In this document: piece after piece, positions 7,473-12,857 of the stretch
How positions within the stretch are numbered: the stretch's first letter is position 1
Layout of the letters: each line of letters opens with the position of its first letter
Assembly: GCA_030649775.1 (NCBI GenBank)
Contig: JAUSFR010000074.1
Span: 1-25,254, forward strand
DNA length: 25,254 nt
Source of the DNA: a bacterium
GTDB taxonomy: Bacteria; Patescibacteriota; Minisyncoccia; Phycocordibacterales; UBA10002
Direction: 5' to 3'
The notes under the pieces: generated by a model
Told to the model about the DNA's origin: nothing
Seen by the model: the letters and a program-made list of their open reading frames with translations, nothing else
Database searches by the model: none
Translations under genes and position numbers: made by a program

Positions 7473-7703
7473 ATGAAAAATGTCATCAACATCAATGAGC
7501 GTGGGACCCTCACCCTCCCGAAGGAGATGCGCACGAGGCTCGGTATCAAAGGAGAGGGGCAGATTATTGCCGAGGAAACAGCCGAGGGGATTGTCCTTAA
7601 AGCTGGAGTGGCCTTCCCTATTGAAATGTACACCGACGAGCGTATTGCGGAGTTTCAAAGAAATAACGAGGATGCGCTAAAAAAGTTCTCATTCAAAAAA
7701 TAA
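7473..7703 (+). CDS. vapB: AbrB/SpoVT-type antitoxin (VapB-like)
   Basis: 76 residues. The N-terminal half ININERGTLTLPKEMRTRLGIKGEGQIIAEETAEGIVL is the swapped-hairpin AbrB DNA-binding fold (strand, RGTLTLPKEMR, strand). The C-terminal half would wrap the toxin (MYTDERIAEFQRNNEDALKKF). It should neutralise the PIN protein encoded directly downstream and repress the operon. Its stop and the toxin start share one base (TAATG at 7701-7705). A -10-like AATACT (7461-7466) lies 6 bp before the ATG. It is the only promoter seen for the three-gene unit vapB-vapC-folA. Confidence 0.85.
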   Translation: MKNVININERGTLTLPKEMRTRLGIKGEGQIIAEETAEGIVLKAGVAFPIEMYTDERIAEFQRNNEDALKKFSFKK

Positions 7704-8128
7704 TGCGGGTGTTTCTTGATGCGAATATTTTATTTTCCGCATCTATACCAAAAAGTCGGATGCGCCTTTTGGTGCTTACGCTAAATGAGTATGCTCATCT
7801 TCTTACGAGTCCCTACGCAATAGAAGAAGCACGACGAAACCTACACGGAAAGAAACCTGATGCTTTGCCAGATTTTGAGCGACTGCTCAAACATATTGAG
7901 ATAATCGCGGTAGCCATTACTTCTTTAGACATAGCACTGGCTCCTAAAGACATCCCCATTATCGGTGGCGCGATTGCCGGCAAGGCAACTCATTTACTTA
8001 CTGGCGACAAACAAGACTTTGGAGTTTTGTGGGGCAAAACCATTCAGGGAGTAAAAATTGTCTCTCCGGAACTACTTGCAGGGGAACTCACAAAGAAAGG
8101 TTGGCTATCACAAAAACGCGATGAGTAA
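7703..8128 (+). CDS. vapC: PIN-domain ribonuclease toxin (VapC-like)
   Basis: 141 residues. PIN-domain acidic residues are visible: Asp6 in MRVFLDANILFSA, a Glu41-Glu42 pair in PYAIEEARRN, and Asp102/Asp105 in HLLTGDKQDFGVL. This pattern is that of Mg-dependent endoribonucleases of VapBC toxin-antitoxin pairs, which cut tRNA or rRNA. The pairing with the AbrB-type gene upstream supports the call; the RNA target is unknown. The last 8 bases overlap the start of folA (8121-8128), so toxin and dihydrofolate reductase translation are linked, an unusual arrangement. Confidence 0.85.
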   Translation: MRVFLDANILFSASIPKSRMRLLVLTLNEYAHLLTSPYAIEEARRNLHGKKPDALPDFERLLKHIEIIAVAITSLDIALAPKDIPIIGGAIAGKATHLLTGDKQDFGVLWGKTIQGVKIVSPELLAGELTKKGWLSQKRDE

Positions 8129-8618
8129 ACCTACCATAAGTATCGTAGTAGCCGTCACGGGGAACAACCACGCCATTGGAAATGGCGGGAAGCTCCTGGT
8201 GCATATTTCGGACGACCTGAAGCGGTTTAAGGCCATCACGCGGGGTCACCCCATCATCTGGGGCAGGAAAACCTACGAGAGTATCGGCCGCCCCCTCCCC
8301 GAGCGCACCAATATCGTTATTACCCGTAATCCCGAGTTTAAAGCCGAAGGGTGCATCGTGGTCCCCTCGCTTGAAGACGCCATCAAAAAGGCTGGGGAGC
8401 TTGATTCGGAAATCTTTATCGGAGGCGGAGGTGAGATTTACAAAGAGGCGCTTCCCTACGTGCATAAACTCTACCTTACGATTGTGGAAAGCGACGCGGA
8501 GGGCGATGTGTTCTTCCCTGACTGGCGCAAGAATTTTACGAAGGAGACCTTTCGCGAAGAACGGCTTGATGAAAAAACGGGTCTGAAGTATACATGGGTA
8601 GATTTGGAACGAGTGTAA
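8121..8618 (+). CDS. folA: Dihydrofolate reductase
   Basis: Reduces the dihydrofolate made by thymidylate synthase back to THF with NADPH. 165 residues from MSKPTISIVVAV. The folate-binding acid is Asp32 in HISDDLKRF. HPIIWGRKTYESIGRPLPERTNIVITR is the cofactor region and IFIGGGGEIYKEALP the GG motif. The Pro-Trp before the active-site helix of E. coli DHFR (residues 21-22) is replaced by Leu-Val (KLLVHIS), a departure from most bacterial enzymes. Upstream in-frame codons (from 8058) lie inside vapC and are rejected. There is no promoter or Shine-Dalgarno of its own, so it is expected to be translated by coupling to vapC. Confidence 0.94.
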   Translation: MSKPTISIVVAVTGNNHAIGNGGKLLVHISDDLKRFKAITRGHPIIWGRKTYESIGRPLPERTNIVITRNPEFKAEGCIVVPSLEDAIKKAGELDSEIFIGGGGEIYKEALPYVHKLYLTIVESDAEGDVFFPDWRKNFTKETFREERLDEKTGLKYTWVDLERV

Positions 8619-8621
8619 CGG

Positions 8622-9536
8622 CTATGCCACGCGCGGGAGTGACAGCGTGAACGTACTCCCCTTGCCCACACCAGCGGAAACCGCCGAGAGGGTGCCTCCA
8701 TACCTCGCAATCACAAGGCTCGCCATATAAAGGTCAATGCCGAGTCCGTCGGTCTCCGTCTCTTTCGCATTCTTTGCCCGAAAGAATTTGCCGAACACCC
8801 GTGGAATATCATCGCGTGGAATACCAATCCCGTTGTCGGAAACTTCGCAGAGAACCGATACCCCTTCCCGCCTCACCGCGACCTTGATGACCCCGCCCAC
8901 AAGAGTATAGGTCAGCGCGTTTTTGATGAGAGCCTGAACCACGAAGGAAACCTTTTCCGTGTCTATGAGTGCGTCGCCGACCTCCCGCTCCCCCGAGAAC
9001 CGCAGTGTTTTGTTTTTATGCGTTGCGCTGGGCGCGTTTCTAAGGACAATTTCTTCCACAAACGAGCCGAATGAAACTCGCTTGTCGTTATACTGCGCGA
9101 AGGCGGACTCCGAATCGGACAGCGCGAGCAGGAGATTGGTAAGGTTAATCATGGCGTCCACCGACGTTCTGATTTCCAAAAGTTCCCGTTTCGGTTCCGT
9201 CTCGGTAACCGAGGGAATGAGTCCCTCGGTCGCCCACTTGATATGAGTCATTGGCGTTCGAAACTTGTGCGTGATAATGGGAATAAAGGAATACTTAAGC
9301 GCGTCCTTTTTCTTGTGTTCACGCCAAACGAACGCGCCGATTGAGACCAAGACACCGGACAAAAAGAGTGGGAAAAGCCAAACGGGCACTCCCGGAATCG
9401 CACTCACCAGTCGTTGGTTTGAGAACTCAACACAGAGAAAAAGTGCGCCCACCGCTCCCACGACAAGCGCATACAGGAGTGCGCGTTTCGCGACCGTACG
9501 ACTATGCCTCGAGGTGAGAGAGGAGCGTGTTTCCAT
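8622..9536 (-). CDS. Membrane sensor histidine kinase (orphan)
   Basis: 304 residues. Two membrane helices at about 19-38 and 52-70 with almost no extracytoplasmic domain between them. The dimerisation H-box has His90 in ITHKFRTPMTHIKW. The ATPase domain has the N-box (IKNALTY), G1 (VSDNGIGIP), F-box (FGKFFRA) and G2 (DGLGIDLYMAS). It should autophosphorylate and pass phosphate to a response regulator, but none is encoded nearby. The start at 9536 (METRSS) is preferred because TATACT (9545-9550) lies 8 bp upstream; an in-frame ATG at 9554 overlaps that hexamer. Convergent with folA, 3 bp apart. Confidence 0.9.
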   Translation of the reverse strand: METRSSLTSRHSRTVAKRALLYALVVGAVGALFLCVEFSNQRLVSAIPGVPVWLFPLFLSGVLVSIGAFVWREHKKKDALKYSFIPIITHKFRTPMTHIKWATEGLIPSVTETEPKRELLEIRTSVDAMINLTNLLLALSDSESAFAQYNDKRVSFGSFVEEIVLRNAPSATHKNKTLRFSGEREVGDALIDTEKVSFVVQALIKNALTYTLVGGVIKVAVRREGVSVLCEVSDNGIGIPRDDIPRVFGKFFRAKNAKETETDGLGIDLYMASLVIARYGGTLSAVSAGVGKGSTFTLSLPRVA

Positions 9537-9581
9537 ACGGTAAAAGTATACCATTTTTCAAATGGAACTATTTCCACACGC

Positions 9582-9613
9582 AAAACCGCCCCGACTCTGG
9601 TCGGGGCGGTTTT
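9582..9613. terminator. Bidirectional terminator-like hairpin after rplK
   Basis: AAAACCGCCCCGAC-TCTG-GTCGGGGCGGTTTT, a 14-bp perfect stem. T-runs occur on both strands (longer on plus). In context it ends the secE-nusG-rplK transcript on the minus strand. Confidence 0.85.
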
Positions 9614-9636
9614 TTCTTGCTTCTTGTTTCTCGAAT

Positions 9637-10059
9637 CTATTTAATCTCAATCCCCATTGAACGGGCGCTTCCGGAAAGTATGGCCATCGCCGATTCCACC
9701 GAGTTCGCGTTGAGGTCTTTGAGCTTTTTCTCGGCTATCTCACGGAGCTTCGCTTTCGTGATGGTGCCCGCCTTCTGTGCGGGGGTCTTGCCCGAGCCCT
9801 TGTCTTTACCCGCAGCCTTGAGGAGGAGATTGGTGGCCGGTGGAGCCTTGAAAATCATATCAAACGTGCGGTCTTCATAGATGGAAACGACCACTGGCAC
9901 AAGCTCCCCTTTCATCGCCTGCGTACCAGCGTTGAAACGAGTGACGAACTCGCCAATGTTTACCTTGGCCTGACCGAGCGCGGGACCAATCGGCGGAGCC
10001 GGATTTGCGGCACCACCCATAATAGTTAATTTTAATTTTCTGACAGCCTTTTTAGCCAT
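9637..10059 (-). CDS. rplK: Ribosomal protein L11 (uL11)
   Basis: 140 residues, normal length. The N-terminal domain holds LTIMGGAANPAPPIGPALGQ and VNIGEFVTRFNAGTQAMKG. The linker and rRNA-binding C-terminal domain hold FKAPPATNLLLKAAGKDKGSG and ITKAKLREIAEKKL...LNANSVESAM...GSARSMGIEI. It forms part of the GTPase-associated centre with 23S rRNA. It is last in a secE-nusG-rplK block and is followed by a terminator and a histidine kinase, not by rplA as in most bacteria. Some Parcubacteria lineages are reported to lack L1, which would explain this. Confidence 0.97.
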   Translation of the reverse strand: MAKKAVRKLKLTIMGGAANPAPPIGPALGQAKVNIGEFVTRFNAGTQAMKGELVPVVVSIYEDRTFDMIFKAPPATNLLLKAAGKDKGSGKTPAQKAGTITKAKLREIAEKKLKDLNANSVESAMAILSGSARSMGIEIK

Positions 10060-10075
10060 GGTCGTTTTATTTATC

Positions 10076-10257
10076 TAAATAACGTATTTTTTCTTAAACT
10101 CTACAAAACACAGACTACACAAAGGCCAAACAAAACACAAACTTATCAAATCACAAAAATGGAATCTTCTTTCTTCGTTTGTGTTTCCTGTCTTTCTGTC
10201 TTCCCCTTTGTGCTTTGTTTGGATTTTTGTGAACTGTGCTTTGTGCTCTTCGTTGAA
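10076..10257. repeat. Low-complexity inverted repeats between rplK and nusG
   Basis: No gene. CCAAACAAAACACAAA (10126-10141) and TTTGTGCTTTGTTTGG (10207-10222) pair with one mismatch, and TCACAAAAAT (10151-10160) pairs exactly with ATTTTTGTGA (10223-10232). Many other CACAAA/TTTGTG pieces surround them. It may fold into a long imperfect hairpin in the nusG-rplK mRNA. Confidence 0.6.
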
Positions 10258-10290
10258 TTAGGTTTTCTTCACCTGAAGAAAATCTAATTC
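10255..10290. repeat. Hairpin containing the nusG stop codon
   Basis: The minus strand reads GAATTAGATTTTCTTC, loop AGGT, GAAGAAAACCTAATTC. The stem has 16 positions with one mismatch. The left arm encodes ELDFL and the right arm ends past the TAA. No U-tract follows. Confidence 0.8.
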
Positions 10291-10803
10291 GACGGGTGTT
10301 TCGCGACCGAACATTGAGACGAGCACCTTAACCTTTCCGCGTTCCGCATCCACTTCCCCAACCTTGCCTTCAAGGTCTTTGAATGGACCGTCAACAATAA
10401 CGACCGCATCATCAACGTCAAGCTCTATATTGTGCATTACCTTATCAGAACTCATGCGTTTGAACAAACCTTCTACCTCCGTCTTATCAAGAGGCACCGG
10501 AAAGACCCCTGAACCCACGAAACCCGTTACGCGTGGAGTGTTTCTCACCACATACCACGAATCGTCGGTTACCGTCATGTCCACGAGCACATACCCAGGG
10601 TAGATCTTTTCCTCTTCTTCAATACGCTTTCCCCCTTTTATCTTAATCTTCTTTTCGGTCGGAACCACCACGGCAAAAATCTTGTCCTCCATGCCGAGAC
10701 TTTCAATGCGCTGTTTCAAATTGCGCGACACGGCATTCTCATACCCGGCGTAGGTATGAATGGCGTACCAATTTCGTCCTTCTTGTATTTTTTGTTTGGA
10801 CAT
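10258..10803 (-). CDS. nusG: Transcription termination/antitermination factor NusG
   Basis: 181 residues. The NGN domain begins at GRNWYAIHTYAGYENAVSRN and continues through VVVPTEKKIKIKGGKR, KIYPGYVLVDM and WYVVRNTPRVTGFVG. A KOW domain follows (DDAVVIVDGPFKDLEGKVGEVD and VSMFGRETPVELDFLQV). NusG binds RNA polymerase and couples transcription to Rho or the ribosome. The ATG at 10803 is chosen since homology starts there; the longer frame upstream runs through hairpin repeats. The last codons and the stop lie inside a 16-bp hairpin (10255-10290). A hairpin ending 1 bp before the ATG is shared with the SIMPL gene. Confidence 0.97.
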   Translation of the reverse strand: MSKQKIQEGRNWYAIHTYAGYENAVSRNLKQRIESLGMEDKIFAVVVPTEKKIKIKGGKRIEEEEKIYPGYVLVDMTVTDDSWYVVRNTPRVTGFVGSGVFPVPLDKTEVEGLFKRMSSDKVMHNIELDVDDAVVIVDGPFKDLEGKVGEVDAERGKVKVLVSMFGRETPVELDFLQVKKT

Positions 10804-10940
10804 GGCTGATTTTCTTAACGAGCGTAGCGAGTTTTTGAAAATCGCCACCCTGTGCAGTATTCCGCCTTTGGCGGAATACATCCTGAAAGGATGTTACTGC
10901 ACGGGGTTAAGCAAATTATGGTCGCTTCGCTTCTTAATTT
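10804..10940 (-). repeat. Three hairpin modules between secE and nusG
   Basis: (1) AAATTA/TAATTT around GAAGCGAAGCGACCA (10913-10940); a sister lies at 11184-11215. (2) A branched structure at 10847-10907: outer CCCCGTGCAGTA/TACTGCACAGGG enclosing two hairpins, CATCC/GGATG and TATTCCGCC/GGCGGAATA. (3) GGCGATTTT/AAAATCAGCC (10804-10813/10838-10846), ending at the nusG ATG; a sister precedes the SIMPL gene at 12442-12480. The three-way junction is not a tRNA: it has no anticodon arm or T-loop. Confidence 0.75.
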
Positions 10941-10941
10941 C

Positions 10942-11130
10942 CTAAATAACCAATTTAAGTAACGTCGAAAACACATAATCAAAGAAGCCGAGGTACGCCG
11001 CCGTTCCAAGCGAAATGACAATAACCACCAACGTGTACAGAATAGCCTGCTTTCTCGTTGGCCACGTTACGTGCTTGAGCTCCGCCCGAGTCTCTTTGAA
11101 ATAGGTAATGAGTCGTTGCATATAATTCAT
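10942..11130 (-). CDS. secE: Preprotein translocase subunit SecE
   Basis: 62 residues, the short single-span form. A cytoplasmic amphipathic helix (QRLITYFKETRAELKHVTWPTRKQA, with the conserved TWPTRKQ) is followed by one membrane helix (ILYTLVVIVISLGTAAYLGFFDYVF). It clamps SecY in the translocon. It is first in secE-nusG-rplK, the usual order. The ATG at 11130 is given; 11121 (MQRLI) is equally possible. A consensus-like promoter lies 120 bp upstream (11250-11278), with hairpins in the leader. Confidence 0.93.
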   Translation of the reverse strand: MNYMQRLITYFKETRAELKHVTWPTRKQAILYTLVVIVISLGTAAYLGFFDYVFSTLLKLVI

Positions 11131-11142
11131 ATTATTCTATCG

Positions 11143-11239
11143 ACCCCAGTAGTAGAACCGAAGACGGTTCACTACAGGGTGATGAAAACTATGGTCGCTT
11201 CGCTTCCTAGTTTTCTATCAAAAAACCCCTCGCGGGGGT
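11143..11239 (-). repeat. secE leader hairpins
   Basis: Reading toward secE: a short terminator-like hairpin ACCCC/GGGGT (11225-11239) followed by six T; then GAAAACTA/TAGTTTTC (11184-11215) around GAAGCGAAGCGACCA; then ACCC-GTAGT-GAACCG / CGGTTC-T-ACTAC-GGGT (11143-11180). The second and third belong to local families seen again at 10913-10940 and 12481-12764. Confidence 0.7.
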
Positions 11240-11249
11240 GCATACCGAT

Positions 11250-11278
11250 ATAGTACTACCATGGGCTGAAAAAGTCAA
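11250..11278 (-). promoter_or_regulatory. Sigma70-type promoter for secE-nusG-rplK
   Basis: -35 TTGACT (11273-11278), 17-bp spacer, -10 TACTAT (11250-11255), all on the minus strand. The -35 begins inside the T-rich tail of the preceding terminator. Expected start of transcription is near 11243. Confidence 0.7.
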
Positions 11279-11280
11279 AC

Positions 11281-11496
11281 AAAAAACGGCGGGGGCTTAC
11301 GCTCCCGCCATGTGGTCAAATAGGATGACAAGAGTGTGTTTTTGCCATCAAGGATTACTCCTCGTCGTGGGTATGGAGCTACCCCACACTGTTTACCTAC
11401 CGACACCTCTCCGTTAGATGTGAACGATTGAAAGTGAGCCGGAAAGTACCTAAAGTACCCCGAGTCACACAGTGTAATGCTTCCGAGCATTACCCG
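11281..11496 (-). ncRNA. Candidate structured non-coding RNA, about 215 nt
   Basis: A consensus-like promoter (11503-11530) and a strong terminator (stem 11288-11309, GGCGGG-A-GC-GTAA-GC-C-CCCGCC followed by GTTTTTTG) bound a stretch with no recognisable protein. Local stems: GTGAGC/GCTCAC (11497-11502 area with 11435-11440), GTAATGC/GCATTAC, ACACTG/CAGTGT and GGGTA-GCTCCA-TACCC. I checked by eye for signatures of RNase P RNA, tmRNA, SRP RNA and tRNA and saw none; 6S RNA cannot be excluded. A 71-codon ORF from 11493 reads through the terminator, which argues against it being the product. Confidence 0.5.
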
Positions 11497-11502
11497 CTCA
11501 CC

Positions 11503-11530
11503 ATAGTAGAACAGGCCGTACAAAAGTCAA
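11503..11530 (-). promoter_or_regulatory. Sigma70-type promoter of the candidate RNA
   Basis: -35 TTGACT (11525-11530), 16-bp spacer, -10 TACTAT (11503-11508), minus strand. Its -35 overlaps the tail of the SIMPL-gene terminator, the same terminator-promoter fusion as at 11250-11278. Confidence 0.7.
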
Positions 11531-11561
11531 ACCCCGTCCCGATGTACATCGGGGCGGGGTT
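11529..11561 (-). terminator. Terminator of the SIMPL gene
   Basis: The minus strand reads AACCCCGCCCCGATG ... CATCGGGACGGGGTTTGACTTTTG. The stem is about 14 bp with one G-T; the T-rich tail is interrupted by the next promoter's -35. Confidence 0.75.
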
Positions 11562-11626
11562 GTTATTCAGTGATTCAGTTACCCGTTATCGGTTATTCAG
11601 TTCTGGACACCGCATCACGTGCGAGA

Positions 11627-11657
11627 TGAAATAATTTTGGAATCCAAAATTATTTCA
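11627..11657. repeat. Hairpin containing the SIMPL-gene stop codon
   Basis: TGAAATAATTTTGG and CCAAAATTATTTCA are exact 14-bp arms around a 3-nt loop. The TAA stop (11650-11652) and the last two codons lie in one arm. Confidence 0.85.
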
Positions 11658-12441
11658 CTTCATACGTAATCGTCACATTTGAGATAATCTTGTCCTCGCC
11701 GACCGGAATCGCGGGAGCAACCGTTGCATCTCCGCCACGTCCGTAGGCTTCCGCCATCATCGTCTTCGCGTACATGGGATAATAATTGCCGTTATCGTTG
11801 TAGCTGATGATGCGCACCAAATCCACTCCGAGTGACTTCGCGAGCTTATCCGCCTCACGGCGAGCCTCGGTGATAGCCTTGTCGCGAGCCTCCTTGGCGA
11901 GTTCGTCGCGTTTGTCAAAATCAAACGAAAGGCCCGAGATGTCGGTCGCTCCCTGCTCTCCAATACCGGCAAGGAGTTTACCCGCGTCCGCAAGTTTCCG
12001 CACCTTTACCGTAATCGATTCCGTAACGACATACGCGGCGAGCCTTTGCTTTCCGGTGGGATACGGGTACATCCCCGAGGTCATTACTTTCGTGTCAGTC
12101 TCATAGCGTGGGTAGATATTGTAGCCCGACGTGGTGATATCCTTTTCGGCAACACCGTTTGCTTTGAGATACGCGACAATCGCATTGATATTCTTGGCGG
12201 CTTCATTCTGCACTTCACTCACGATAAGCGACTCCTCGGTCACGCCAAAACTAAAGGTTGCGACGTCCGGAATACCGACAACCTCGCCTTTACCAGAGAC
12301 CGAAATAACGCTTTGTCCCGAGGGGTACGAGCCGATAAAGCGAAAACCCTTCACTTCGGCGACAAACTTCGCCAGCAAAAAGAGCGAGAGGAGCGCGAGG
12401 GTAATAACGATACTTTTCTTAATTTTGTTGTCTTCAAACAT
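11650..12441 (-). CDS. SIMPL/DUF541-domain membrane-anchored protein
   Basis: 263 residues. A membrane anchor or signal helix at about 11-30 (VITLALLSLFLLAKFVAEV) is followed by an extracytoplasmic SIMPL (DUF541) domain: SVSGKGEVVGIPDVATFSFGV, NINAIVAYLKANGVAEKDITTSGYNIYPRYE, AYVVTESITVKVRKL, ARDKAITEARREADKLAKSLGV and a C-terminal strand ISNVTITYEV. Family members (YggE, BP26) form large rings in the envelope and have been linked to oxidative stress; the role here is unknown. The stop codon is within a 14-bp hairpin, and a hairpin shared with nusG ends directly at the start codon. Confidence 0.87.
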   Translation of the reverse strand: MFEDNKIKKSIVITLALLSLFLLAKFVAEVKGFRFIGSYPSGQSVISVSGKGEVVGIPDVATFSFGVTEESLIVSEVQNEAAKNINAIVAYLKANGVAEKDITTSGYNIYPRYETDTKVMTSGMYPYPTGKQRLAAYVVTESITVKVRKLADAGKLLAGIGEQGATDISGLSFDFDKRDELAKEARDKAITEARREADKLAKSLGVDLVRIISYNDNGNYYPMYAKTMMAEAYGRGGDATVAPAIPVGEDKIISNVTITYEVK

Positions 12442-12799
12442 GGCTGATTTTTAAGGAGTGGAGCGACTGTAAAAATCGCCACCCCGTAGTGAACCGACTG
12501 GAAGGAGGTTCTACTACCGGGGTCACCCGCTTTACGGTTATTGAATAATGACGACTACCATAGCTACTAACAGAGCCGTACCGACACCAACTATCTTACA
12601 ATTGTTTTTTATAGGCTTCAACCACCCCAGCACCAGAGGACATACAGGCTCGCGCTCCCCATAGTAGAAGTTCGCAGACTCACTTCACTACGGGACAGGT
12701 CGCTTCAAACTAACGTTAGTTTTGTCCTACTGTGCCCCGTAGTCAGTCTTCTGTACTACTGGGGTTCGGACGCGCACTCGCCTTGGGATTGGTGCGGGG
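12442..12799 (-). repeat. Hairpin-rich gap between folD and the SIMPL gene
   Basis: 12442-12480: GGCGATTTTT/AAAAATCAGCC hairpin abutting the SIMPL ATG, sister of 10804-10846. 12481-12523: ACCCC-GTAGT-GAACC ... GGTTC-T-ACTAC-GGGGT. 12657-12694: CCCC-TAGT-GAAGT-type copy. 12735-12764: CCCC-GTAGT-CAG ... CTG-ACTAC-GGGG copy. 12707-12722: perfect palindrome AAACTAACGTTAGTTT. The GTAGT/ACTAC hairpins share outer and middle arms but have different inner stems. A possible 27-codon ORF sits at 12538-12621. Confidence 0.7.
12538..12621 (-). CDS. Possible 27-aa single-span membrane peptide
   Basis: From a TTG codon the frame gives a basic N-terminus (MKPIKNNCK) and then a 15-18 residue hydrophobic run (IVGVGTALLVAMVVVII) ending QTAA. 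The charge distribution and length are those of a small membrane peptide. It starts with TTG right after GGGGTGG, with no good spacing, and longer in-frame starts (GTG at 12633) exist. It may be chance in a GTA/GTC-rich stretch. Confidence 0.25.
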   Translation of the reverse strand: MKPIKNNCKIVGVGTALLVAMVVVIIQ

Positions 12800-12857
12800 T
12801 TAGTATCCGCAACTACGAAATTAAGACTCGCATCTGAATTTCGTAGGCGGATACTAA
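12800..12857. repeat. 21-bp hairpin overlapping the folD 3' end
   Basis: TTAGTATCCGC-AA-CTACGAAATT and AATTTCGTAG-GCGGATACTAA pair over 21 bp with a 2-nt bulge and a 14-nt loop. The folD TAG stop (12813-12815) lies in the distal arm, so the last codons of folD form the rest of the hairpin. Confidence 0.85.

Noticed and set aside
10804..10881. N-terminal extension of NusG
   Set aside because: The extra 26 residues come from hairpin repeats and do not resemble NusG.
10847..10907. Cloverleaf-like fold as a tRNA
   Set aside because: It is a three-way junction without anticodon arm, T-loop or D-loop consensus.
11275..11523. 82-codon minus-strand frame between the SIMPL gene and secE
   Set aside because: It overlaps the promoter -10 at its start and runs through the terminator hairpin at its end; no family is recognisable. 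The RNA reading is preferred.
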